In this document: positions 46,040 through 56,833 of the stretch, piece by piece | How positions within the stretch are numbered: the stretch's first letter is position 1 | How the letters are laid out: the number at the start of each line of letters is the position of its first letter | Assembly (NCBI RefSeq): GCF_030704535.1 | Contig: NC_081817.1 | Span: forward strand, 1,751,001 to 1,815,000 | DNA: 64,000 nucleotides | From: Vitis vinifera | Lineage: Eukaryota > Streptophyta > Magnoliopsida > Vitales > Vitaceae | Reading direction: 5' to 3' | Position numbers and translations under genes: made by a program | The notes under the pieces: generated by a model | Told to the model about the DNA's origin: nothing | Seen by the model: the letters and a program-made list of their open reading frames with translations, nothing else | Database searches by the model: none

Positions 46040-48235
46040 ATGAGAGTTACCGACATGACCTCGAAGCAGGCGCCGCACTTCGTTCTCATCCACGGCATCG
46101 GCGGCGGAGCTTGGTGCTGGTACAAGCTCCGGTGCCTCATGGAGAATTCCGGCTACAAAGTCAGCTGCATCGAGCTCACCAGCGGCGGAATCGACCGCTC
46201 CGACGCTAGCTCCGTCCAATCCTTCGACGAATACAGCAAGCCTCTCACCGACTTCTTCTCGGAGCTGCCGGAGAATCAGAAGGTCGTCTCTACTCACTGC
46301 TCTCTATTCTCTCTCTCTCTCACTCAGCATCACGAGTTGTATGATTTGCTTGATTGAAGCTTTGGAGAGTGTTCTTTCAGGTGATTCTGGTAGGCCACAG
46401 TGCCGGAGGGCTAAGCGTGACTCAGGCGAGTCACCGGTTCGCGAAGAAGATCGAACTCGCCGTGTACGTCGCAGCCACGATGCTGAGATTGGGATTCATG
46501 ACCGATGAGGATCGCATGGATGTAAATTTCTCCTAACTCGCTCTCGTTTCACTATTCTCAAATTTCGGTTCCGTCGTGGTAAAAACGACGCCGTTCTTGA
46601 CAACTGTATTCACGAAATGGTGGTTGTTAAGCACTCTGTGTATATAAAATTATTAAAATAATCCTCTGTAATTTTTTAGCCACGTGTCATGCATGCAGCA
46701 CCGGCTTTCTAGACTGATATATTTATTTTGTTGACGAACAGGGAGTTCCCGACTTATCGGATTTTGGTGATGTTTATGAAGTAGAATTTGGAGCCGATCA
46801 GAGTCCGATTAGTGCCGTTATTAAGAAAGAATTTCAGCGGAAAATCATATACAATATGAGCCCTCTGGAGGTGATTCTATAGCTACCATTCCTCTACACT
46901 TGTTTCATAGTTTTCAATATTGGATGATTTGAGTGGTTTGAAAATGAAAATTTTGTTGAATTCTCTATCACAGCATCATATTTGCCTGTAAGTTTATGAA
47001 GAATGAAGGTTGATTAATTCTAAGTTTCTAACCTATACGGCGTGAAAGAGATTTGCTTGATCTCAAAACTTGAAATCTATATTTGAAAAGGAAGTTGAAC
47101 CCATCTCTTCTAGGGACTGTACATTTGGACCCTTTACAGAACAAACATGGCCCCGCAATGCAGGGCACATGGAACTGCTACAGGATAGTGTCTCTATTAA
47201 AATGGCAGTATAGCATCTTCTCAATGCTTCTACAGTCATTTGTCAGCATGTCATGCTTTAATGTACCATATACCCCCACTTGTCCCTTCATTTTAAGGAC
47301 CATTGATTGTGGCTCCGTCTTTTCTTTTTATCAGCCTTTTAATTGTACCATCCCCACCCAACTTTTGCCATCACAAATACAAACCACCCCAAATATATTT
47401 CTCTCAGTGCTTTATTCTTTCTTTTGGATGGAAGCTTTCATCGGTAAATGCCATGTTACAGAGTCTGCAAAAAAACAGTGAGGGCATCTGAGAAACATTC
47501 AGAAAAACAGAAACATTTCACAGAATACTTCCATCTTTCATATGGAATTGGCTATCTTCTTTAGCTCTTTGCTTCGGTCAACGGAGAAAAAAATATTTAA
47601 ATTGATCAGAGTCTGCAAAAAAAGTCAGGGCGGCCCTGAGAATCATTCATGGAATGCATCATTTTTTTTCATGCGGAATTTGGCTATCTCTTTTGGCTGT
47701 TTGATTTGGTCAACCGAGAAAAGTAAACAAGTGAATTGATCAGTCTGCCAAAAAATAGTTAGGGCCTCTGAGAATCATTCAGAAAAAACCCATCATTTTT
47801 CATCCAGTAGTTCTGAAGAACATTTCAGAGAATGCACCATTTTTCCATATGGAATTTGCCCAGGTCCTTCAGCTCTTTGATTTGCTCAAGGGAGAAAAAC
47901 ATGTAAATCGGTCAACTCTCTCCAAGTATGAACTGTGGTATTGGTTTTTTCCTCAGGATTCCACTTTGGCGGCAATGCTTCTGCGACCGGGTCCATTACC
48001 TGCAATACGCAGCGCCCAATTTTCAGAAACTAGTGATATAGACAAGGTGCCCCGGGTCTACATCAAGACGATGCATGACAACGTGGTGAAACCGGCGCAA
48101 CAAGAGGCGATGATAAAGAGGTGGCCGCCTTCTGATGTGTACGTTTTGGAGAGCGACCATAGCCCCTTTTTCTCCACCCCATTTCTGCTATTTGGCCTTC
48201 TTGTTAAGGCTGCAGCTTCTGTGGGATGCCACTAG
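46040..48235 (+). CDS. MES17: MES17-like methylesterase (alpha/beta hydrolase)
   Basis: Exons 46040-46282, 46381-46521, 46742-46870 and 47957-48235, all joined in phase 0, give 263 residues. HGIGGGAWCWYKL (18-30) forms the oxyanion-hole region. The nucleophile Ser88 sits in GHSAGG, the likely acid is Asp212 (MHDNVVKPAQQ) and the His is H239 in SDHSPFFS. This is the MES/SABP2/hydroxynitrile-lyase family. GVPDLSDFGDVYE and WPPSDVYVLESDHSPFFS resemble Arabidopsis MES17, which hydrolyses methyl-IAA. The substrate here is inferred, since MES members also act on methyl salicylate and methyl jasmonate. No targeting peptide was seen, so it is probably cytosolic. The third intron carries a tandem repeat. 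AATAAA lies at 48433. Confidence 0.92.
47461..47913 (+). repeat. Intronic minisatellite, three units of 132-172 bp
   Basis: Units begin at 47461, 47610 and 47742 with GTCTGCAAAAAA or GTCTGCCAAAAAA. Each contains a CTGAGAATCATTC-like block, an ATATGGAATT(T)GGC-like block, a GCTCTTTG/TTTGATTTG block with GGTCAACGGAGAAAA or similar, and ends near ATTGATCA. They lie in the third intron of the MES17-like gene, directly before its last exon. Confidence 0.8.
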
Positions 48236-48455
48236 GCCTACTCATATCCAATTCAATTCTCCTAGAGAACATAATTTTATTTTTTTTGGTTTCTATTGGT
48301 GTATGCATAAAGGCATTTGCTTCTTTATGTAGTGAAATTGTTGAAGGATGGGAGATGACAAGGACAATTGAAATGCAATAGTTTGGAGTGCAATTGAAGT
48401 ATGAAATGTACTTCTTATAATTATCTATTGAAATAAAATTTTTAATTAACAAATG

Positions 48456-48529
48456 GCCTATTAGCTCAGTTGGTTAGAGCGTCGTGCTAATAACGCGAAG
48501 GTCGCAGGTTCGAGACCTGCATGGGCCAT
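48456..48529 (+). tRNA. trnI-AAU: tRNA-Ile (anticodon AAU)
   Basis: The 74-nt cloverleaf has acceptor stem GGCCTAT paired with ATGGGCC, D-arm GCTCAGTTGGTTAGAGC, anticodon stem TCGTG/CGCGA with loop CTAATAA (anticodon AAT at positions 34-36), and T-arm GCAGGTTCGAGACCTGC. Discriminator base A is at 48529. There is no intron and no encoded CCA. Internal A and B boxes are intact (TAGCTCAGTTGG and GGTTCGAGACC). A T-rich stretch after 48533 suits Pol III termination. It lies between convergent MES17-like and PHT1 genes. Confidence 0.97.
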
Positions 48530-48627
48530 GATATATTTTATTTTTCTACAAATTTACAGTACAGTGGAGGTTATGACAATTGTTTTATTACTTGCAGTCC
48601 AAGAGCTTAGCAACCAGTATTTAAGGA

Positions 48628-50235
48628 CTAAACTTTTTCATCTGTTTTGACTCCTCCTTCACCATCACCTCCATTCTGGTCCTCCCCAGAGAGTTGTTCT
48701 AGTGACTTGCCTTTTGTTTCTGGAATCAAGAAAGACAAGAAGAACCCAATCAAATTCACCATAGACAAAGCCACAATTGCCCTCTTGATATCACCCACAT
48801 TCTGAGTATAACTCTGCACCAGAAATGCCCCTATAATGGCCCCTGCTTTCCCTGCTGCAGCTGAGATACCATGGCACGTCGACCTGAACCTGGCCGGGAA
48901 AAGCTCTGCTGGCACAATGAAGGTTGTGCTGTTTGGTCCAAAGTTGGCAAAGAACAAGGTGAGCCCATATAAAACTGCAAACAAGTATGGTTTACCCTCA
49001 CAGAATTCATTGGTTGACTCCTTGGGGCACTTTTTCTTATCTCCTCTGAGATCATCATAGAGAAATCCAATCACCGCCATGAAAATGGACATCAGGAGGA
49101 ACCCACCTAGCTGGATTATGAATCTTCCAATCCTATCTATGAGGAAAACAGTGAACCAGTACCCAGGTACAGTTGCAAAGAGGGCAACCAGGAACATTGC
49201 CTTGGAGATTTTGTACACCTCCTCTATTGCATTCATTGTCGAGGCCTTTGGTACTAGTCCTATTGCAGGGTAGATGTCTTTCTGTGTGAGTTGAAGGCTG
49301 TAGAAGGCGATATCCAACAAGAACCAGGTGCTGGTAGTCCCTAGAAGCTGAAGACCATGCCTCTTAACAAACTCCCTGGACAACAACCCGTATGAAGGGC
49401 TGGGAGTTACTGGAATTTTCGGTTTTGATTCTTCTACAACTATGTCCTGTTCAAGTACTTTTGCCATATCTACAGCTGCCTTCTCATGGTTTCCCTTAAC
49501 CAAGGCTGTGAACCTGGCGGTTTCCGGCATTTTCATCCGCCAGTAGTAGGTCAGCATAGCAGGGACAGCACCAAACATGAGGACAATCCGCCAAACAAAG
49601 TCCCCTTGTGGCTGAGTAGACAAGACATGGTTCTGGGAAAACACTTCAGCTTTGTAAGCAACCAAGAAGGCCTTGGAAACAATCATGGACACAGCCCCTG
49701 CAACCAAAATGCCTATCCCCTGCATTGCAAACACTGCAGCAATAAAAGCGCCTCGGGTTTTTTGATTAGCATACTCAGACATGATGACGGCAGAGAGGGG
49801 GTAGTCCCCTCCAATGCCAAACCCCAGCCAGAACCGGAAGAAGCAGAGTGAAGCGATGACGCTATGAGCTGTGGAGCCAAAGGAAAGGCCTGATGCCACA
49901 GCACATCCCACCATGGTGACAAGAGTGATCCCATAGACATGCTTCCTCCCAAGCTTGTCACCTAGCCAGCCAAAGAAGAGTTGCCCAGCCAGTGTTCCAC
50001 ATAAGGCCACACCAGTAATGGCATTACTCACATTAGTAGGCAATTTCCCTGGCTCATTCTTGATGGGATCATAGTAATACAGGCGGCCTATTAGCTTTGT
50101 GACAGCAGTGATGCAAAAGAGATCATAAGCATCAGTGAAGAACCCCATCCCTGCTATGACAATGGCCTTGAAATGGTAGAGTTGAGTCTTGGCATTATCA
50201 AGAGCAGAGAAGATGGCTTGACTTCCATCCGCCAT
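48628..50235 (-). CDS. PHT1: PHT1-family high-affinity phosphate transporter
   Basis: A single-exon gene of 535 residues and a 12-helix major-facilitator H+/Pi symporter of the plasma membrane. Seen: [10 protein letters not shown] in the first helix region (31-40); the GDKLGRK loop (92-98); the PHT1 signature [13 protein letters not shown] at 142-154, with Val in place of the usual Thr; a long hydrophilic central loop (about 230-300); the second half with [32 protein letters not shown]; and a hydrophilic tail with [16 protein letters not shown]. Length and lack of introns are normal for PHT1. A TATA box (TATATATT on the minus strand, near 50293) stands about 60 bp before the ATG, and two P1BS sites lie farther upstream. 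Which PHT1 member it is cannot be told from sequence alone. Confidence 0.97.
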   Translation of the reverse strand: MADGSQAIFSALDNAKTQLYHFKAIVIAGMGFFTDAYDLFCITAVTKLIGRLYYYDPIKNEPGKLPTNVSNAITGVALCGTLAGQLFFGWLGDKLGRKHVYGITLVTMVGCAVASGLSFGSTAHSVIASLCFFRFWLGFGIGGDYPLSAVIMSEYANQKTRGAFIAAVFAMQGIGILVAGAVSMIVSKAFLVAYKAEVFSQNHVLSTQPQGDFVWRIVLMFGAVPAMLTYYWRMKMPETARFTALVKGNHEKAAVDMAKVLEQDIVVEESKPKIPVTPSPSYGLLSREFVKRHGLQLLGTTSTWFLLDIAFYSLQLTQKDIYPAIGLVPKASTMNAIEEVYKISKAMFLVALFATVPGYWFTVFLIDRIGRFIIQLGGFLLMSIFMAVIGFLYDDLRGDKKKCPKESTNEFCEGKPYLFAVLYGLTLFFANFGPNSTTFIVPAELFPARFRSTCHGISAAAGKAGAIIGAFLVQSYTQNVGDIKRAIVALSMVNLIGFFLSFLIPETKGKSLEQLSGEDQNGGDGEGGVKTDEKV

Positions 50236-50290
50236 GGCCAGAGCAGCAGGTTACCAGAGCTGAAGAACATGGATCAATGATGAAAAGGCC

Positions 50291-50300
50291 TCAATATATA
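50291..50300 (-). promoter_or_regulatory. TATA box of the PHT1 gene
   Basis: TATATATTGA on the minus strand, about 56-65 bp upstream of the start codon at 50235. It implies a leader of only about 30 nt. Confidence 0.6.
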
Positions 50301-50558
50301 ATATGAGAAACTTTGACAGCTGCTCAGGGGAGGTAAGGAGGTTTCTTAGTTTGGAAACTTTGACAGCTCTTCTTGTTGCTGCACAAGAAATTCCCATTGA
50401 AATTATCGATTTTTTGGAAAACCGGTACAACCAATAAATCCATTTTATGCTAATTCTTCTTCTTTAATCTTTTAATGCTTGGTTTTTGGATTATCAGTTA
50501 GGTTGAACACTCTTCTTGTCTATTGTCTGTTGTGTTGTATATATCCAAGGTCTTCCCA

Positions 50559-50579
50559 GAATATTCTTTGAGCATATAC
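50559..50579. promoter_or_regulatory. Two P1BS motifs (PHR1-type binding sites)
   Basis: GAATATTC (50559-50566) and GCATATAC (50572-50579) both fit the P1BS consensus GNATATNC. PHR1-type MYB factors bind it in phosphate-starvation-induced promoters. They lie 324-345 bp before the PHT1 start and 146-167 bp before the start of the divergent secreted-protein gene. The motif is palindromic, so it could serve either gene. Confidence 0.65.
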
Positions 50580-50632
50580 AAGGGATGATTGATTCTATAG
50601 GCTATATCATTCTTCACCCTTTTGATCTTTTC

Positions 50633-50640
50633 TATTTAAA
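50633..50640 (+). promoter_or_regulatory. TATA-like box of the secreted-protein gene
   Basis: TATTTAAA, 85-92 bp upstream of the ATG at 50725. Confidence 0.4.
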
Positions 50641-50724
50641 CTTCTCCCTAGACAGTTAAGGCTTGTGTACACCAGAAAATTGTTCTGTAAACATATTGTT
50701 GATCACTACTAGAAAGGCTCTGAG

Positions 50725-52047
50725 ATGGAGAAATCATGGAGCTTTAGAGGAGTTGTTTGGCTGCTTTGTGGCTTTTTCATGCTTTCTCTTCTTGTCTGCA
50801 GCACCAATGCAGGTCTTTCTACCTCTCCCTCAAGACCCACCCACCCATTTGATTGAGGAATAAGCTGGAGCTAATCTAAAGAATTTTTGTTTTGCAGATG
50901 CAGAATATGACAAGAAGTATCATCCCACCAAAAACGTGAATTTAACGCCATTTATGCAGTATTTGAGCGTCTATCAGTGCATGCTAAATGTAATCCAGCC
51001 TGCTTCTTTATCATGTGCAGCTAATTTATTCATGAACATCCCATTAGAAGATTGTGATATTTTAGGAGGGGAAAATTTTTTGTGATCATATATGTATGAG
51101 TTCCTCTTAATTATATAAACCTATTTTAAAGTTGTTAGCACCCTTTAGAGTCAAAACGGACAATATTTATATGATTAAGAATAGGTCATTACAAATAGTA
51201 TTAGAATTGATCATTGATCCGGCGGGGCAAGATCAACTCGAGTTGATCCTCACCCTTTGTTGGCCTCCCTTAGTCTGTTGGACCCTGTGAGGGGGTGTGT
51301 TTGTTTGGCTCTACAATGCCATGGATATAATGAAAAATGTCTTTTCTACATGATGGGTTATTGTGATATCCAAAATTGGATAAGGGAAAAAGTTCTTCAC
51401 ACTATATTTGTTGCATATGCATGAGTAGTGATTGTGATATCTCAAACCCGACTTGGATAAGGAAAAAAGTTCACTAAACCCAAATCCGAAAAAGTCCGCC
51501 ATTTATGTATAAACTTTTTAGGTTAAAACATATTATATCTACATAGTTGAGAGACTTGCTCCTTACAAAAATACCATTCTTACCGTGGACACTATGTGTC
51601 AGGTATCAGAGAATTGCGACAAGAAGTATAATTTGACAGAAAAAGGGTGGCCAAATGTGACCAACTCCGATGTTGATACTTTCTGCAAAGGAGGATGTGC
51701 CGAACACACCAAGGCAGTACTGGAGTGCATTTTTCTGGTGAAGCAGGATTACGAGTTTGCAGATGAGAATACCGTGCCGAAGATCAATCACACTATTACA
51801 AAAGGATGCAATGATGGTGGTACCTACCATGACTCTTCCTCCATTCATTGGATATCAAAATTGTTGAAAAAATATGAATCTAAGTAAACAAATGAAATAA
51901 CCTATGATTTTTGCAGGTTTTCCTGAAAATGCTACCTTCCCACTTCCAGATAATCCAAACAGTGCCATGAGGGCGTCCGGCCGGGCCGGATTCGGCATCA
52001 TCTTTTCGGTTGTTTCAGCAGTGTTGATGGCATACTCCCATGTCTGA
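50725..52047 (+). CDS. Small secreted cysteine-containing protein, probably GPI-anchored; function unknown
   Basis: Exons 50725-50812, 50898-50989, 51603-51819 and 51917-52047 join in consistent phases to 175 residues. Residues 1-29 are a signal peptide (WLLCGFFMLSLLVCSTNA). The mature part has six Cys (QCM, NCD, FCKGGC, ECIF, GCND) and several N-glycosylation sequons (NLT, NVT, NHT, NAT). The last 25 or so residues are a small-residue stretch followed by a hydrophobic tail (FGIIFSVVSAVLMAY), as in GPI-anchor signals. I do not recognise the family. The NCDKKYNLT stretch echoes the EYDKKYHPT stretch of the previous exon. AATAAA lies at 52237. It is divergent from the PHT1 gene, with 489 bp between the start codons. 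Confidence 0.82.
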
Positions 52048-52821
52048 AGGAGTATATACTCTAGTTTTGTGTCCGCAGAAGGGTGTGTGTGAGGATGAAG
52101 GAGTGTTGTGTGTTTTAGTATGGAGGTGATTTGTAAAATAAGGAAATAAGGGTTGTGTTTGTTTATGTTTCAACAAGAAATCTGTATGTAATCAGAATAA
52201 GGAAAGGAGGGTCTATAAAATATTTATAACAAGAAAAATAAAAGTAATGTATTGGATGCATTGACTGCAGCCAATTACTCATGTTTGTAAGATGGAATAG
52301 GGAATGAGATATTTTTAAGCCATCTTTAATCCCAAGGTTTAAGAACTCATGGTCTTTAGAGCTATTTTTAAGTTATCTTTAATCTCGAGGTTTAAGAACT
52401 CATGGTCTTTAGCAGCTATCGTGTCATTTCTTAAAGTTATACATTCTGCAATAATAATAGATGTATTATCCATATGTTACCTTGCAACTATTTTTATAAT
52501 TTTATTAGAGTTACTAATAACCCATCTTGAAGCACTTTATTTTTTTATCCATGGACTATCAAAATTTCATTTGAATCTTTCATCAATTGATGGGAAAAAG
52601 GTTGAGATGGATCCTCCTAAACACTATCGTTTTTTGTAACTTTTTTTTATGAAGTAGAATATCTAAAAATTCAATTGAAGACCGAGTCATAATAATCTTC
52701 AAAACCAAAATTTATAACATTTCTAAGAAACTTTGACCGCCAAATTTGATTGATAACAATTCTCGGTTAACATACATATTTTTTTTTCCCCAAAATACCT
52801 TTCTAAGGGCTTATGGCAAAA

Positions 52822-52873
52822 GGCCCAAAGATTGATCCCAAAATATCGTTCCAAGGCCCGACCCATGAGCCCA
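52822..52873 (+). promoter_or_regulatory. Site II-like elements upstream of the plastid L10 gene
   Basis: GGCCCA (52822-52827), AGGCCCG (52853-52859) and AGCCCA (52868-52873) fit the TGGGCC/T site II class that is frequent in promoters of plant ribosomal-protein and nuclear organelle-protein genes. They lie 70-125 bp before the ATG. Confidence 0.5.
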
Positions 52874-52944
52874 AAGGTTTTGAGATAAGGTATGAATACT
52901 GAGGACGCAGAGCTCCCCAATCTCTCCCTCCACCCCATCCAACC

Positions 52945-53625
52945 ATGGAAGCCACCCTCTTCTCCTTCCCCTCCACCAAGCCCCCTCCCCCCAAAACCTT
53001 AACGCTAACCCAATCTAAAACCCTGACCTTAACTTATCCTAAATCGCTAAACCCCTACAGAAGAACCTCCTATTCCACCACAATCCGCTCCGCCATCAGC
53101 CGCACCAAGAAGGAAGAAACAGTCCAAACCGTGAAAGAACAGCTCGAGAACTGCCACCTCCTTGCCGCCATCAAGTACAACGGCTTCACCGTCCAGCAGT
53201 TCCAGGAGCTCCGGCGGTCTCTGCCGGAGAAATCCAAGCTCATCGTTGCCAAGAACACCCTCGTCTACAAAGCCATCGAAGGCACCTCTTGGGCGGCTCT
53301 GGAGCCGTGTATGAAAGGCATGAACGTCTTCCTCTTCGTCCACAGCGAGGAAATTCCGGCTGCCATCAAGCCCTACCGGGACTTCCAGAAGGAGAAGAAG
53401 CTCGAGGGCAATGACTTCACCGGCGCCGTCTTCGAGGGCAAGTTTTACGGGCCGGACGATTTCAAGGCGCTTGAGAGTATGCCGACGAGGGCGGAGATAT
53501 ATGCGAAGTTGTTGGGGGCTTTGCAGAGTCCGGCGTCGGCATTGGTGGGGACGTTGCAAGCGCCGGCGAGGGACTTGGTGATGGTGTTGAAGGCGTATGT
53601 GAAGAAACTGGAGGAGGAAGGTTGA
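52945..53625 (+). CDS. PRPL10: Plastid 50S ribosomal protein L10 (uL10c), nuclear-encoded
   Basis: Single exon, 226 residues. Residues 1 to about 50 are Ser/Thr/Pro/Lys-rich without acidic residues, as in a chloroplast transit peptide. Residues about 55-226 are the uL10 domain, with KEQLENCHLLAAIKYNGFTV, KLIVAKNTLVYKAI, NVFLFVHSEE and, near the end, the ALVGTLQAPARDLVMVLKAY segment that leads into the L7/L12-binding tail. It forms the base of the ribosomal stalk. Length and lack of introns are usual. The coding sequence is much more GC-rich than its flanks. The start is the first ATG after the promoter elements, in good context (ACCATGG). Confidence 0.96.
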   Translation: MEATLFSFPSTKPPPPKTLTLTQSKTLTLTYPKSLNPYRRTSYSTTIRSAISRTKKEETVQTVKEQLENCHLLAAIKYNGFTVQQFQELRRSLPEKSKLIVAKNTLVYKAIEGTSWAALEPCMKGMNVFLFVHSEEIPAAIKPYRDFQKEKKLEGNDFTGAVFEGKFYGPDDFKALESMPTRAEIYAKLLGALQSPASALVGTLQAPARDLVMVLKAYVKKLEEEG

Positions 53626-55154
53626 GATTGTAAGTACATTTTGAAACTAAACCCCCTTTTTGTTTTCGGGTTTGTTGTTAGCGAAATTGTAGAAATTCAT
53701 GTTGTTTGTTTATTGACATTGATTTGGAATTCATGGAATCAAGCTGTGAAATCATGTACAATTGAAATTTTTTACTACTGATTTTGAATTACATTGCTAG
53801 TTTCTTTATGGAGGAGGGTGATTATGGTTGCCATTTTACATTTAGATGAAAGGAAGAACAATGCTGTGAGGTTTAGTAGTCAGTATTGATGAATATAATC
53901 CTTTTTGGGTCACCGAATTTGAAGATGAAGAAGAATAACTGTTCAGTGAATGATCTTAGTTTTTTGTGGAGGACTTCATTTTCTTGTGGTTACATTACCT
54001 GAATTTCTAGATTGCAGAGACATATAACTTAATTTGATTTTCTTGAATTCATCTTGTCCCTCAATGTGTGAGCTTTTCTTCCAATGTCTTTTGAGTTATT
54101 GAAAGTGTAGAGGAATATACTGTAGTGAATGTATGATGATGTCTTCATGGGGTCATATGGTTTCTCGGGTCTTGAAGTGAATGATAGAATGCAGGCTTGT
54201 ATTTGGAGAAAGATGTTTTGTGGGGTGTCATTGAGGAGCATACTCTTGTCGATCTTGGTGAAAAGATGTGTAACTGGGACTAACGGTTACTGGATTGGAG
54301 TTGAGTTTAATTCTTGCCTCCTCGGGTTGGAAATAAACATTTGAGAAACCAAATAAACATTTGAGACTTGCAGTGTTTGTGGATGATACCAACATTTGGG
54401 AACTTGTCTCAATATGTCAAAAACAGCTTGATAGGGTATTTGATACCTTCTTCACATTTTCAGACAACAATATGCAAATAAATGGCAGGTTTGTCTTTAA
54501 GTAGTTGCCATGTTGAGTGAAGTTAATCCATAATCTTGATAGCTTAGGGCATGCTTCATTTTGAGAAATGACCTGAGTAGTCAGTTGACATTGCTTGTTG
54601 CTCATTGGTGATGTTGCAAATGTCAATGGTTGGGTCTCCTTTGGTTCTCTCTACTCGGATACTTCCTGTTAGGTATTGCGTGTCTTTTCTATTTTAGGGG
54701 AGAGGAAGCTACAGAGAACATCAGGAAAATATTCAAGTGTATTGTGAAACTTTAGGAAACACCCCACAAAAAACACAAACATGTTTTAGTCATGAACTCA
54801 AAACATTGCCTAAATGTCTATATGGATATTATCGGGTTTTGTAGCCTAGTTGCAACATTGAGGTGCTATAGACACCAGGAGAAAAATGCATCTCCACATA
54901 TAGCTCTGTTCCTATGTTTAGCACGCTTCATTGTTCAACCCCTTCTTTTTTCTCGTCTTCCGCTTTGTGAAGCTATAATATGTTGATCCTGATGGGAGTC
55001 TTATGTATGAGATGAGTGCAAATAATTAAACATGGAAAACTAATTGAAGTCTTGATGGTATAGTCATGTTTCTGAAGCAAATGAAAGTAGGCACATCGGT
55101 AAGTGTCTGGAATGGTATTAAGACTAGCCATAGCAATTATTGTTATACTGATAA

Positions 55155-55348
55155 TAGGTTTATGTTCTGCCAAATGATATTTAATCAAATAATCTCTTCT
55201 ACCACACAAGATGTAGCTCAGTGGCGCTGGTGGACTTCTCAAGTGAGATGTTAGGTTTATGTTCTGCCAAATGATATTTAATCAAATAATCTCTTCTGCC
55301 ACACAAGATGTAGCTCAGTGGTGCTGGTGGACTTCTCAAGTGAGATGT
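55155..55348 (+). repeat. 97-bp tandem duplication
   Basis: Copies at 55155-55251 and 55252-55348 appear to differ at only two positions. Each contains GATGTAGCTCAGTGG, which resembles a tRNA A box, but no B box (GGTTCGA-type) follows. Confidence 0.93.
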
Positions 55349-55493
55349 CTGTACCTTAAACCATTTGAGGTTTATTAGGTGGGTTTCAATAAAAAAAAAG
55401 AGATGCAATGAAGTTGTTCTTGTGTATATGAGGAGGGAACAAACCCATGCTTGGAAATTCTATGAAAAGGGTTAATTTCATTTACTGCTTTAT

Positions 55494-55662
55494 GTTTTGG
55501 CTAAATATACTTAGCCCCTCATTAGTTTGAAATTTCATCAATTATCACTCTTATTTTGAGTGAGAGAGGTGAGTGAAAATAACAAATGAAATGATGGATA
55601 AAATATTTAATGATATTTCAAATTAATAAAGGTTAAATATGTTTAGCTAAAATCTGAGGGGC
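55494..55662. mobile_element. Palindromic MITE-like element
   Basis: The left arm TTTTGGCTAAATATACTTAG...TTTGAAATTTCAT matches the reverse complement of the right arm (TTTTAGCTAAACATATTTAA...TTTGAAATATCAT) over about 45 bp with roughly 75-80% identity by eye. The interior is non-coding. Confidence 0.6.
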
Positions 55663-56833
55663 ATTTTTCTTTTGGATCCACCATCCATCTCAAGGTATTA
55701 GTTAAGTACCCCTACTAAACTGTGGACCAAGAGGTTCTTCCCACCCATGGTATAGTTTTAGCAATCTCCCAAGGCTCAATTGATGGTTCAAGTGAAAAAT
55801 CCCAAGCTCAACATGTTCACTCTAATGGGCAAAATGAGGTGTAAATTTTGCTGCAACTGCCACCACCATAGTAACCATATAGCCAGTGATCACCTCTCAG
55901 CCAAGCCAAGCCATACAGCGGTTAATTCTTTGACTGTTATACATGATCGTATCATGGTCTAACCTTTAACGATAACGATTTTCAGAACTACAATAATGAT
56001 AAAAAGAGCTTTCATAGTACACCAAAAGGAATCAGAAGAGTGCTAAACCTCGAGGGAAGCACCCATAATTCCTGAAGAAGTTTTGGGCTGACCCAATTCC
56101 AGATCTTTTCTTTCTTGCTTTTCTCTTTTTATCACTCTTTTGAACAGGTTACAGAAAAAACATTAACTGAATGGTTAGCAAAGACTTGAGAAATTTGATG
56201 GGAATATTGAAATGTTTTTGAAAACCTATTCGAATCTAGGCACAAACCAGATTTAAGAGTTTAAAAAAGCTTGTCCAAAAATAACTATAAGCATATAATG
56301 CAGTTGCTATTATTTCTCTGGTTGCCTCATCTCTACTAAGTACTAACTAACAAGATCTTCCTACTCTACCCATTACAGTGGCATGCTCTCTTCCCACCTG
56401 AAATCTGCCTTCCTCCCAAACTGAGCCCTAACCAGTTTCAAAAACACTCTTTATACTCAAAACCTGCCTTCTTGATAGACTGGAACCCTCCCGGCCTTAA
56501 TCCAAACCAAATGTGACCAACCCAACAAGAACAAACCTGTCCCTGGGAGAAGAGAGTTCAAGGCTGGAAAAAATGAGAACCAAAAAACAGTAAAATAACA
56601 GTTCCACTGTCAGTCTGTCACCTTACAACCTCAGTCAAACGCCAGAACATATCAACTTGTTGCACATAAAGACTATTTAACTATCCAATATCAGTACAGC
56701 ATCCTCCAAAACTTACAGATTCTACAGATCAGTACTTATGGTGCTTGCCAACAAAGTTATAGAGACTGACTTGTTATGTCTAAAGCATTAAGACTGGTTT
56801 GGTGTTTTGTTTATACATGACATGTATACCATT

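Larger units (their letters stand above)
53640..56833. other. Intergenic region between the L10 and LTA4H-like genes
   Basis: No gene was seen in 3.2 kb. It contains a 97-bp tandem duplication (55155-55348) and a palindromic MITE-like element (55494-55662). The rest is unremarkable AT-rich DNA with short unsupported frames. Confidence 0.7.

Noticed and set aside
53047-53559. A 170-residue minus-strand frame opposite the plastid L10 gene.
   Set aside because: It is a shadow frame caused by the high GC content of the real gene; it has no recognisable domain.
55205-55235. A possible tRNA gene at the tRNA-like TGTAGCTCAGTGG motif.
   Set aside because: No B box and no cloverleaf can be drawn; the acceptor and anticodon stems are missing.
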